12,248 nucleotides of DNA from CAYZUE01 sp964481825 (GTDB taxonomy: Archaea; Hydrothermarchaeota; Hydrothermarchaeia; Hydrothermarchaeales; JALUUU01): positions 1 to 12,248 of the forward strand of contig CAYZUE010000036.1 in assembly GCA_964481825.1 (NCBI GenBank), given 5' to 3'. The position numbers and the translations under genes are program-made. Below, one piece after another: positions 7,278 through 12,248 of this stretch. Position 1 is the first letter of the stretch. Each line of letters opens with the position of its first letter. The notes below the pieces were generated by a model. The model was not told where the DNA came from. It was given only the letters and a program-made list of their open reading frames with translations, and searched no databases.

Positions 7278-7901
7278 ATGAAAAAAACTAATAATTCAAT
7301 TTTGGGTACTTTAACAAGTATCCTCCATCGTCTTCATTTAGATAGGTACGGGTTTCTCCTTGCTATTCTTGGATTAATTCCAATAAGGAGTGGAATCCTC
7401 CTGCTTCAAAATAAAGACTGTGGATGCTTTTTAATTGAAGATGCAATTCTTCATTCTCATAATATATTATTTGGAACAATCAGTTTATCCTTTGGTGTTA
7501 TTTTTTCTTTAGTAGGAATACTTTTTTTTGATTGGTCTAATCAGAAAAAAAATAGTTTAATCAGCATTCTTTTTTTACTCTCTGGTTTATTCGTTGGGTA
7601 TTCTATGGTGACTCAAGAGGAAGTACATGAACCAGATGATGGACAATATGAAAAACTTGCAATGGAATTGACAAGTGATGGTTGGATCTTATTCTACGCA
7701 AATTGGTGCCCCTCATGTCATAATCAGATAGAGATATTTGGCAGTAGTGTAAAGCACTTGCGAATGATTGATTGTGATACCATTACCTGCCCTGAATTTG
7801 TCAAGGTATACCCAACTTGGGCACTTATTAAGCAAGACCAGGTGGTAGAAGTTAGAGAAGGATTTCAATCTGTTGAAGTGTTACAAAACCTAGATAGTTG
7901 A
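7278..7901 (+). CDS. Membrane protein with external thioredoxin domain (VKOR-fusion type)
   Basis: The 207-residue protein has three predicted helices (about 24-43, 61-84 and 92-111) followed by a thioredoxin domain (about 122-205). The active site is WCPSC (C144, C147). The downstream C166, C171 and YPTW (cis-proline P179) match the thioredoxin domain found fused to VKOR proteins, for example in cyanobacteria. Positive residues before helix 1 and between helices 2 and 3 (NQKK) put the C-terminal domain outside, on the same face as the DCGC pair (C48, C50) in the first loop. A role in disulfide formation or exchange in exported proteins is likely. The helical part lacks the quinone-side CxxC and has three helices instead of four, so it may be a divergent VKOR, or a different membrane domain needing another electron acceptor. 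Confidence 0.75.
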   Translation: MKKTNNSILGTLTSILHRLHLDRYGFLLAILGLIPIRSGILLLQNKDCGCFLIEDAILHSHNILFGTISLSFGVIFSLVGILFFDWSNQKKNSLISILFLLSGLFVGYSMVTQEEVHEPDDGQYEKLAMELTSDGWILFYANWCPSCHNQIEIFGSSVKHLRMIDCDTITCPEFVKVYPTWALIKQDQVVEVREGFQSVEVLQNLDS

Positions 7902-7920
7902 AGTTTTTCTAATCTAATAT

Positions 7921-8334
7921 TTATCCACAGCATTTCCCTGGAGGGATCTTGTTATCATGAGGGCATTTTTTTGGATGATTTAACCGAGTACATATTGCTT
8001 CAGCTATTTCTTCACTTATATGATGCTCTAATCCACATACAGCTTCTTCATCAATCCTCATATCTAGAATCTCAGTCAATAGGAGTTCAGCTATCCTATG
8101 ATTTCTAATAACTTGTTTGGCCGCATCCCTCCCAATATCTGTTAACTTTATTCCAACTCTAGTTTCGTATTCTACAAGACCCATCTTCTCCATCTTTCGT
8201 AGCATTTCAACTGCACTTGGAGGAGCTATTTTTAACCCTTTTGCAATATCATTGATTTTAGCCGTTTCATTCCCTTTTTCAGCTACAATCCATAACATTT
8301 CAAGGTATTCTTCAACCTTCTCTGACAAAATCAT
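7921..8334 (-). CDS. DtxR-family metal-dependent transcriptional repressor
   Basis: This 137-residue DNA-binding regulator senses Fe2+ or Mn2+. The N-terminal winged helix-turn-helix (about 5-65) includes INDIAKGLKIAPPSAVEMLRKM as helix-turn-helix and ends in the wing before KLTDIG. The dimerisation and metal domain has HRIAELLLTEIL (H79, E83) and CGLEHH (C100, E103, H104), matching DtxR ligands H79, E83, C102, E105 and H106. Cysteine at the position where MntR has glutamate suggests iron rather than manganese (inference). The family tail CPHGNPIP appears as CPHDNKIPPGKCCG, with extra cysteines at the end. There is no C-terminal SH3-like domain, so this is the short form. It is convergent with the thioredoxin gene and divergent from the ABC operon; it may control the latter or itself through the intergenic region. 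Confidence 0.92.
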   Translation of the reverse strand: MILSEKVEEYLEMLWIVAEKGNETAKINDIAKGLKIAPPSAVEMLRKMEKMGLVEYETRVGIKLTDIGRDAAKQVIRNHRIAELLLTEILDMRIDEEAVCGLEHHISEEIAEAICTRLNHPKKCPHDNKIPPGKCCG

Positions 8335-8431
8335 TCTTAATTAAGATAATACAGTTCTTCCTAAAAAGGATTTTGCGGGTCTTCCTTGCAACGTTTCTAT
8401 TTTTTTTACTAAATTCTCAAAAAGGAGAATT

Positions 8432-8556
8432 CCCCCATAAAAAATTATATGAACTTTATTTTTAGTGCGTCAATCAATGGATATTTGTGATGTTATTTTT
8501 CTAGTATAAATTAGAAAATTTGAGTTTATTATTCCATGTCATCATTTTTATGGGGG
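8432..8556. repeat. Perfect 12-bp inverted repeat, 101-bp spacer
   Basis: CCCCCATAAAAA at 8432-8443 is exactly complementary to TTTTTATGGGGG at 8545-8556. The arms contain five-G/C runs that stand out in an AT-rich intergenic region, so chance is unlikely. Possible roles are paired operator half-sites or the base of a long RNA stem. No transposase or target duplication is present to suggest a mobile element. Confidence 0.7.
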
Positions 8557-8591
8557 TTAACATGGATATTCTTAACATTTTCTCTGGAGTT

Positions 8592-8603
8592 GTATATTAT
8601 ATA
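8592..8603 (+). promoter_or_regulatory. TATA box of the ABC exporter operon
   Basis: TATATTATATAT is the strongest TATA-like element upstream of the ATP-binding gene. Transcription would begin near 8628. A weaker TATAAATTAG at 8505-8514 is an alternative giving a longer leader. Confidence 0.4.
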
Positions 8604-8693
8604 TGTTCAAAATTAAAAGTGGAGATAAGAGGAAATTCTATTAGCGGATCTTATTTTTCATAAGATATTAGAGAATTAGAACAAGGGAATATT

Positions 8694-9545
8694 ATGATAA
8701 TCATCGATAATATCGAAAAGTTGTACGGCGAAATAAAGGCTCTTGATGGGCTGTCTTTACACATAAAAAAAGGTGAAGTTTTTGGACTTTTAGGACCTAA
8801 TGGAGCAGGTAAAACTACAGCTATCAGGATTCTTACATCTCTTTCCTTGCCATCCTCAGGAAAATGTGAAATTAATGGATTTAACGTACAAAAAAATCCT
8901 GTTGCTGTTAAGAGGGTAATTGGTGTGGCCCCCCAATATCTTAATCTTGATTCTGAGCTTACTGGTAGAGAAAATCTAGAATATTATGGCAGACTTCATG
9001 GGATGAATCCCCAGGATATAAAGAGTAGGATTGAAGAGCTTCTCAAATTTATGGAACTTCAGGATAGAAGTGATCACTTAGTTGAGGGTTATTCAGGAGG
9101 CATGAAGAGACGCCTCCTAATCGCCAGAGGTCTCATGAATAGGCCAAGAGTACTATTTCTTGATGAACCTACAGTAGGTCTCGATCCACAAACCCGTAGG
9201 CGTATCTGGGATACTATAAGATTGCTAAAAAAAGAAAATATAACTATTATGTTAACTACCCATTACATCGAGGAGGCTGAGATGCTTTGCGATAGGGTGG
9301 GAGTGATAGACAAAGGTAAATTAATAGCTCTTGGTACTCCGGATGAGCTAAAAAAACAAGTAGGTTTGATTGCAGTAGAATTGTGCTCAGAAAAAATTTA
9401 TGAAAGGAAATTCTTTTCTGATAAAGATAAAGCATTTGAATTTGGGAATAAGTTTTGTAAAAATAGGAAATGTGACTTTATTATGAGAGAGTCAAATCTT
9501 GAAGACGTTTTTATTGAACTTACAGGTAGGAGGATTTTAAAATGA
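8694..9545 (+). CDS. ABC exporter ATP-binding protein (DrrA/NodI/CcmA type)
   Basis: This 283-residue cytoplasmic ATPase drives the membrane partner encoded next. It shows Walker A GPNGAGKTT (34-42), the Q-loop Q81, the signature YSGGM (133-137), Walker B VLFLDE (153-158) and the switch histidine H190. VGLDPQTRRRIWDTIR is typical of the DrrA/COG1131 group. The extra region after about 225 is the C-terminal regulatory extension of this group, ending in NLEDVFIELTGR. Length is normal. The ribosome-binding site is poor (AAGGG near 8684), and the leader from the TATA box is fairly long. Its stop and the permease start share ATGA. The substrate cannot be told from sequence: drugs, glycolipids, polysaccharides or peptides are all exported by relatives. 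Confidence 0.93.
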   Translation: MIIIDNIEKLYGEIKALDGLSLHIKKGEVFGLLGPNGAGKTTAIRILTSLSLPSSGKCEINGFNVQKNPVAVKRVIGVAPQYLNLDSELTGRENLEYYGRLHGMNPQDIKSRIEELLKFMELQDRSDHLVEGYSGGMKRRLLIARGLMNRPRVLFLDEPTVGLDPQTRRRIWDTIRLLKKENITIMLTTHYIEEAEMLCDRVGVIDKGKLIALGTPDELKKQVGLIAVELCSEKIYERKFFSDKDKAFEFGNKFCKNRKCDFIMRESNLEDVFIELTGRRILK

Positions 9546-10282
9546 TGGGTGTATTTACTGTCTTCTCAAGGGAAATGCTTACTCTTCGGAGAAGATTTCT
9601 TAAATACATCCTATCCGGAATGATCAATCCCTTGTTGCTTCTTATAGCCTTTGGATGGGGCCTTGGAAGAGGAATTGACGTTGAAGGAATGGATTACATC
9701 CAGTTCATTGTCCCGGGAATAATTGCTCTAAGCGGGATGAACACTAGCTTTAGTACTGTAGGAGTGGCTCTTAATATTAGTAGGAGGTATACTAAGACTC
9801 TGGAGGTTTATCTGACTTCACCTATAACCCCTACGGCCATTGCCTTAGGAAAAGTCTCATCTGGCATTGTGCGGGGGTTGATATCTTCGATAATAATTGC
9901 TGGACTAGGTCTTTTATTCGGTGCTCAACTATCCCTTAGTCTATCCGTATTAGTAATTATATTCTTAAACTGTTTTTTATTTGCGTCATTAGGGCTTTAT
10001 ATTGGCCTAAAACTCTGGGCGCATGAAGATATGACGAACTTTTCCACCGTATTCCTTTTGCCAATGACTTTTCTCGGTGGAACCTTTTTCCCTCTTAATA
10101 ATCTACCGGCAGTAATTTCCGGGGGGCTTTATCTTTTACCTTTAACACATGTGAGTACGAGTCTCAGGTCTGCGATGCTTGGACTAGAATTCCCGATCGT
10201 TTCAGTCGTTGTTTTAATAGGGTACTCAGTAATATTTTTTTATCTTGGCGTTAGACGTATTAACAAGGGGGATTTAACATAG
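9542..10282 (+). CDS. ABC-2 type exporter permease (DrrB/NodJ type)
   Basis: This 246-residue membrane partner of the preceding ATPase has about six helices: approximately 25-42, 52-75, 100-125, 133-155, 165-190 and 220-240. The amphipathic N-terminus (FSREMLTLRRRFL) and the motif FLLPMTFLGGTFFPLNNLP before the fifth or sixth helix are hallmarks of the ABC2_membrane (COG0842) family. Two ATGs occur in a row (9542 and 9545); the first overlaps the ATPase stop as ATGA. The two genes thus encode the usual dimeric exporter. The 3' end carries the ribosome-binding site for surE (AAGGGGG, 10265-10271), and the TAG stop overlaps the ATA that appears to start surE. Confidence 0.92.
   Translation: MMGVFTVFSREMLTLRRRFLKYILSGMINPLLLLIAFGWGLGRGIDVEGMDYIQFIVPGIIALSGMNTSFSTVGVALNISRRYTKTLEVYLTSPITPTAIALGKVSSGIVRGLISSIIIAGLGLLFGAQLSLSLSVLVIIFLNCFLFASLGLYIGLKLWAHEDMTNFSTVFLLPMTFLGGTFFPLNNLPAVISGGLYLLPLTHVSTSLRSAMLGLEFPIVSVVVLIGYSVIFFYLGVRRINKGDLT
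10265..10271 (+). promoter_or_regulatory. Ribosome-binding site that places the surE start
   Basis: AAGGGGG lies inside the last codons of the permease gene and ends seven bases before ATA at 10279. It differs from the AAGGAGG consensus at one position, where a G-U pair with 16S rRNA is possible. It is the main reason for placing the surE start at ATA, because no ATG, GTG or TTG is in frame upstream of the conserved N-terminus. Confidence 0.6.
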
Positions 10283-11064
10283 GGAAAACCATCCTGATAG
10301 TTAATGACGATGGCATAGATTCCCCGGGTTTAAAGGCGGCAGCAGCTGCTGTAAAAGGACTTGGAAGAATTATTATAGTTGCCCCTGATATACAGCAGAG
10401 TGGAGTTGGTAGGAGCCTTTCTCTTTTTGCTCCTGTTATCGTATCTAAAAGTGATTCACAAACTGAGATATACTCTATATCAGGAACACCTGCTGACAGT
10501 GTAATTATAGGTATCCATGGTATTCTCAAGTTTAATCCAGACTTAATAATCTCGGGGATAAATATGGGTGAAAACCTGAGTTCAGAAGCTACTACTTCCG
10601 GTACTGTAGGGGCGGCATTAGAGGGGGCTAGCCAAAGTGTTCCTTCCATAGCAGTTTCAGTCCATACTGGAAAAGAGTTCAGATTAGACGATGCTAATAA
10701 CACTATTGATTTCTCTCTAAGTAAGATTATTACGAATAAATTAGCAAAATTCATTTTAAAGGAGGGAATGCCTAAAGGAACAGATTTGTTCAATGTTAAC
10801 GTACCTGCATCAAGCAGTAAACACAGAATTAGACTCACTAGACTCGCCCGGAGGATGTACACAACAAAAGTTAAGAAGAGGCTTGATCCAAGAGGGAGGA
10901 GTTACTTTTGGATTGATGGAGACCCAATTTATCAGGCTAATGAGGGGACTGATGTTCATGCTGTGAGAATCGAAAATTCCATCTCAATAACTCCTATGCA
11001 ACTAGACCTCACTCGAGAAAAATCCATGAAAAACCTAATGAACTTAGAGAGGTTGTTAGACTAA
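10279..11064 (+). CDS. surE: SurE 5'/3'-nucleotidase (survival protein), ATA start
   Basis: SurE removes phosphate from nucleoside monophosphates using a divalent metal. Read from ATA, the product is 261 residues, normal for the family. The start GKTILIVNDDGIDSPGL carries the catalytic NDDG (N9, D10, D11). VAPDIQQSGVGRS supplies the active-site S41, SGTPADSV matches GTPTDCV of E. coli SurE, and SGINMGENL supplies N95. The first in-frame ATG is at 10564 (residue 96), which would delete the active site, so it is not the true start. The frame upstream of ATA closes at a TAA (10261). ATA overlaps the permease TAG as ATAG and has a well-placed ribosome-binding site. Either AUA initiates, as a rare non-canonical start, or the sequence carries an error or mutation from ATG. 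It is transcribed with the ABC genes. Confidence 0.9.
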   Translation: MGKTILIVNDDGIDSPGLKAAAAAVKGLGRIIIVAPDIQQSGVGRSLSLFAPVIVSKSDSQTEIYSISGTPADSVIIGIHGILKFNPDLIISGINMGENLSSEATTSGTVGAALEGASQSVPSIAVSVHTGKEFRLDDANNTIDFSLSKIITNKLAKFILKEGMPKGTDLFNVNVPASSSKHRIRLTRLARRMYTTKVKKRLDPRGRSYFWIDGDPIYQANEGTDVHAVRIENSISITPMQLDLTREKSMKNLMNLERLLD

Positions 11065-11081
11065 AACCTTTTATTATTTGA

Positions 11082-11089
11082 AAATTTAT
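11082..11089 (+). promoter_or_regulatory. Box A (TATA) of the tRNA gene
   Basis: AAATTTAT is centred about 23 bases before the mature tRNA 5' end, matching the usual archaeal tRNA promoter spacing. Confidence 0.4.
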
Positions 11090-11095
11090 TTTTTT
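11089..11095 (+). terminator. T-run ending the ABC-surE transcript
   Basis: Seven T preceded by AAAATTTA follow the surE stop by about 25 bases, with no hairpin. This would end the operon just before the tRNA gene. Confidence 0.4.
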
Positions 11096-11107
11096 GTGTA
11101 GGTATTA

Positions 11108-11181
11108 GCCCGTGTAGTATAGTTTGGATAGAATGGAACCCTGCGGAGGTTCAGACCCGGGTTCGAATCCCGGCACGGGCA
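11108..11181 (+). tRNA. tRNA-Arg (anticodon GCG)
   Basis: The 74-base cloverleaf, discriminator A included, reads CGC and CGT codons. The acceptor stem GCCCGTG/CACGGGC pairs fully. The anticodon stem GAACC/GGTTC encloses the loop CTGCGGA, with anticodon GCG at 11143-11145. The T arm CCGGG-TTCGAAT-CCCGG is perfect. The D loop has A14, G15, GG at 18-19 and A20; A20 and C35 are the known arginine identity bases. The variable loop is four bases (AGAC) and C48 can pair with G15. There is no intron and CCA is not encoded. The D stem is weak: GTAT opposite GAAT gives G-U, U-A, A-A mismatch and U-G. Confidence 0.93.
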
Positions 11182-11284
11182 TTATTAACTAGACTTTCCC
11201 AGCTTTCATCATCTCTTCATCTATGAGTTGAACATATAGTCTGGTTTTAATTATGGATTATTTAGCCTTTAATGTTATTAGCCA

Positions 11285-11491
11285 TCATTTTTGTCCTGCT
11301 CGACCAAACTTTGGGAGATCAATTCCGCGTGTCATCCCAAATTCGCGTCTTAGAATTAGATCCCCATTTTCAATAGACACCTGAAGTTCGATACCTTTAC
11401 TTATTTGTAACTCCTCACAAATTTTCTTGGGAAGAGGTATCCATAACTGCGAATATTTATCTCCAATCTTCTTCTCTTGAACTTTAACCAT
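11285..11491 (-). CDS. AbrB/SpoVT-like DNA-binding protein
   Basis: This 68-residue protein has a swapped-hairpin AbrB fold at about 2-50. The recognisable pattern is a strand with LWIPLPKKICEELQISKG, then IELQVSIENGDLILRRE: the I-P, L-x-I-x-KG and G-x-(L/I)-x-(L/I) spacing of the family. Such proteins bind DNA as dimers, either as global regulators or as antitoxins of toxin pairs. No PIN-domain or other toxin gene lies next to it on either side within the window, so a free-standing regulator is favoured (inference). The tail GIDLPKFGRAGQK is basic and probably flexible. A strong TATA box (minus strand, 11516-11525) is centred about 29 bases before the ATG, so the mRNA should be leaderless or almost so. 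Confidence 0.8.
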   Translation of the reverse strand: MVKVQEKKIGDKYSQLWIPLPKKICEELQISKGIELQVSIENGDLILRREFGMTRGIDLPKFGRAGQK

Positions 11492-11515
11492 ATTGATTAA
11501 TTAGGGGTAAAAATA

Positions 11516-11525
11516 CTATATAAAA
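11516..11525 (-). promoter_or_regulatory. TATA box of the AbrB-like gene
   Basis: Read on the minus strand, TTTTATATAG is followed about 25-30 bases later by the ATG at 11491. This is the spacing of a leaderless archaeal transcript. Confidence 0.6.
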
Positions 11526-11576
11526 CCAGAGGCTTATGACTAAAAAAAGAACTTATAAATTAGGATAACACTCTCA

Positions 11577-11602
11577 AGCATCTTCAACTCAATCAAGATG
11601 CT
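11577..11602. repeat. Perfect 8-bp hairpin in the divergent intergenic region
   Basis: AGCATCTT (11577-11584) and AAGATGCT (11595-11602) are exact complements around a 10-base loop. It lies between two divergent promoters; a TATA-like TTATAAAT (11553-11560) precedes it and a T-run (11622-11628) follows. It may be an operator shared by the flanking genes, for example for the AbrB-like protein, or part of a small RNA. Confidence 0.5.
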
Positions 11603-11672
11603 ATCACCAATTGTGCCCAAATTTTTTTAGTGTTAATTAAATAGATTTTAATCTTCTCTCAATCAAAAAAGG

Positions 11673-11680
11673 TTTTATAA
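11673..11680 (+). promoter_or_regulatory. TATA box of the two-helix membrane protein gene
   Basis: TTTTATAA is centred about 28 bases before the ATG at 11704, again predicting a leaderless transcript. A second TTATAAAA at 11684-11691 is too close to the ATG. Confidence 0.5.
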
Positions 11681-11703
11681 TAGTTATAAAATAACATGGA
11701 GTC

Positions 11704-11973
11704 ATGGTAGTTGATTTGTTAGCCTTCGTCGGTGGAATAGCCTATGGATACATGAATCCTGGAAGAGAAGATAGGAAAGCAATGCTGAAAAAAGGACTGA
11801 AGATGGGGGTTCTTGTTGGTATAGTCCTAGCTATTATATCCATGTTTATTGGCGGGTTTGTATCCTTCGGTGGTGCTTTAATCTCTTCAATAATAAGCAT
11901 TAGTTTTCTAACTTTAATTTTTGTTGGTGGCACAATAATTGGTGATTGGATAGAGGTAAAATTTAAAAAATAA
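11704..11973 (+). CDS. Small two-helix membrane protein of unknown function
   Basis: The 89-residue protein is not recognised. It starts with a short hydrophobic stretch (about 3-16), then a cytoplasmic-looking segment YGYMNPGREDRKAMLKKG (15-32), rich in charge. Two long glycine-rich hydrophobic stretches follow (about 34-53 and 56-80) and a basic end, VKFKK. The glycine spacing (GVLVG, GGFVSFGG, GGTIIG) suggests tightly packed helices. Small proteins of this general shape are common in archaeal genomes as unnamed families. The ATG at 11704 is preferred to that at 11696, which is followed at once by a stop codon. The gene is divergent from the AbrB-like regulator and may share its control region. 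Confidence 0.65.
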   Translation: MVVDLLAFVGGIAYGYMNPGREDRKAMLKKGLKMGVLVGIVLAIISMFIGGFVSFGGALISSIISISFLTLIFVGGTIIGDWIEVKFKK

Positions 11974-12005
11974 ATCCATAAATCACTAAATTTACAACCC
12001 TGCAA

Positions 12006-12248
12006 TATTCCGGAAAAGTAAACTTGCCGTTCCTCGAAAAGGGAGATGATGGAAAATGAACTCTTCTATTGGCAATTCAAAGTCTGTAGTTTGGTAACCC
12101 GGGAATTAATCCCAGGTTCGCCATTATTGCGGGATGGCAACGTTCATTTTTCCATTTAATATACTCAGCTTTAATATTATTAATAGAAACCTTGGGGTTA
12201 GATATTTTTATCCCTCCTTTTTCTCCTTTATAAATAATAAACTTTCTT
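12006..12248. other. Right-end intergenic region with RNA-like structure
   Basis: No coding gene is visible in the last 243 bases. The left half holds the nested inverted repeats described separately (12049-12155). The right half is AT-rich, with a pyrimidine-rich stretch (12211-12228) and TTTATAAATAAT (12226-12237), a good TATA box for a gene starting beyond the window. Confidence 0.45.
12049..12155. ncRNA. Candidate structured RNA of unknown class
   Basis: ATGGAAAATGAAC (12049-12061) pairs with GTTCATTTTTCCAT (12142-12155) over 13 bp with one bulged T. Inside lies a second stem, AACCCGGGA (12096-12104) with TCCCAGGTT (12110-12118) and a 5-base loop, extended by TGG (12092-12094) with CCA (12121-12123). 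The one mismatch (C with A on the plus strand) becomes a G-U pair if the minus strand is transcribed, and a TATA-like ATTAATAATATTAA (minus strand, about 12170-12184) would start such a transcript near 12152. TTGCC (12024-12028) can alternatively pair with GGCAA at 12071-12075 or 12136-12140, so two folds compete. I do not recognise SRP, RNase P, tRNA or box C/D features. Confidence 0.35.

Larger units (their letters stand above)
8335..8693. promoter_or_regulatory. Regulatory region between dtxR and the ABC exporter operon
   Basis: These 359 bases hold no convincing gene. On the dtxR side, the palindrome TCCT-AAAA-AGGA (8359-8370) sits where the dtxR promoter would be, about 25-35 bases before its ATG. 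Further right are a 7-bp hairpin (8412-8431), a perfect 12-bp inverted repeat with arms at 8432-8443 and 8545-8556, and two plus-strand TATA-like boxes, TATAAATTAG (8505-8514) and TATATTATATAT (8592-8603). The second box would give an ABC transcript with a leader of about 65 bases. A 33-37-codon open frame (from 8550 or 8562 to 8663) has GGGGG just before the second ATG, but no recognisable product. Confidence 0.5.

Noticed and set aside
8117..8344. Plus-strand frame opposite dtxR
   Set aside because: It is antisense to the conserved DtxR domains; its hydrophobic, serine-rich sequence looks like a shadow.
10260..10862. 200-codon minus-strand frame opposite surE
   Set aside because: Long, but exactly antisense to the conserved SurE sequence, and it has no family resemblance.
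11285..11491. Toxin-antitoxin module built on the AbrB-like protein
   Set aside because: No toxin-like gene adjoins it on either strand: one side is the tRNA and the other a divergent membrane protein gene.
11742..12005. Minus-strand frame opposite the two-helix membrane protein
   Set aside because: The plus-strand frame has a promoter at leaderless spacing and a coherent membrane-protein pattern; the reverse frame has neither.
12082..12124. tRNA-like stretch with AGTTTGGTA and GGTTCG
   Set aside because: The D-loop and T-loop look-alikes are only about 20 bases apart, leaving no room for an anticodon arm, and no acceptor or T stem pairs.

Overview
The window looks archaeal: it is AT-rich, several genes are preceded by TATA-box promoters at near-leaderless spacing, the tRNA gene lacks an encoded CCA, and it holds typical archaeal gene types (COG1361 surface protein, two-half RND exporter, DtxR and AbrB regulators, SurE). 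A euryarchaeon seems most likely, but no gene here fixes the lineage. No insertion sequence, integrase, CRISPR array, rRNA or replication origin was recognised. The content is mostly housekeeping and envelope genes rather than an obvious mobile island.

Layout. (1) 1-261 is very AT-rich intergenic DNA before thymidylate kinase (tmk), which ends in a run of ten T. (2) 970-1717 is a tightly overlapped three-gene set of DsrE/TusD-, DsrF/TusC- and DsrH/TusB-like sulfur-relay proteins. The third is only 56 codons, begins with TTG and is easily missed. (3) 1828-3608 holds a small Ig-like lipoprotein and an MFS permease. (4) 3713-7157 is a coupled pair, a secreted, C-terminally anchored protein with three COG1361/NEW3-like domains and an archaeal RND exporter; the two probably work together at the outer face of the membrane. 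(5) 7278-7901 is a three-helix membrane protein with an external thioredoxin domain of the kind seen in VKOR-thioredoxin fusions. It is convergent with (6) a DtxR-type metal-dependent repressor on the minus strand (7921-8334).

(7) 8335-8693 is a 359-base regulatory region with a 12-bp perfect inverted repeat, a hairpin, two TATA-like boxes and a possible short leader ORF. (8) 8694-11064 is a DrrAB/NodIJ-type ABC-2 exporter pair, followed without a gap by surE. The full-length surE frame has no ATG, GTG or TTG and appears to start at ATA (10279), in an ATAG overlap with the permease stop and behind a good ribosome-binding site. (9) tRNA-Arg(GCG) lies at 11108-11181. (10) An AbrB-like regulator (minus strand) and a two-helix membrane protein (plus strand) are divergent, both with near-leaderless promoters and with a hairpin between them. 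(11) 12006-12248 has no gene but contains nested inverted repeats that look like a structured RNA of unknown class.

The points most worth checking are the ATA start of surE, the miniature DsrH, the unexplained RNA-like structure at the right end, and the 12-bp inverted repeat between dtxR and the ABC operon.
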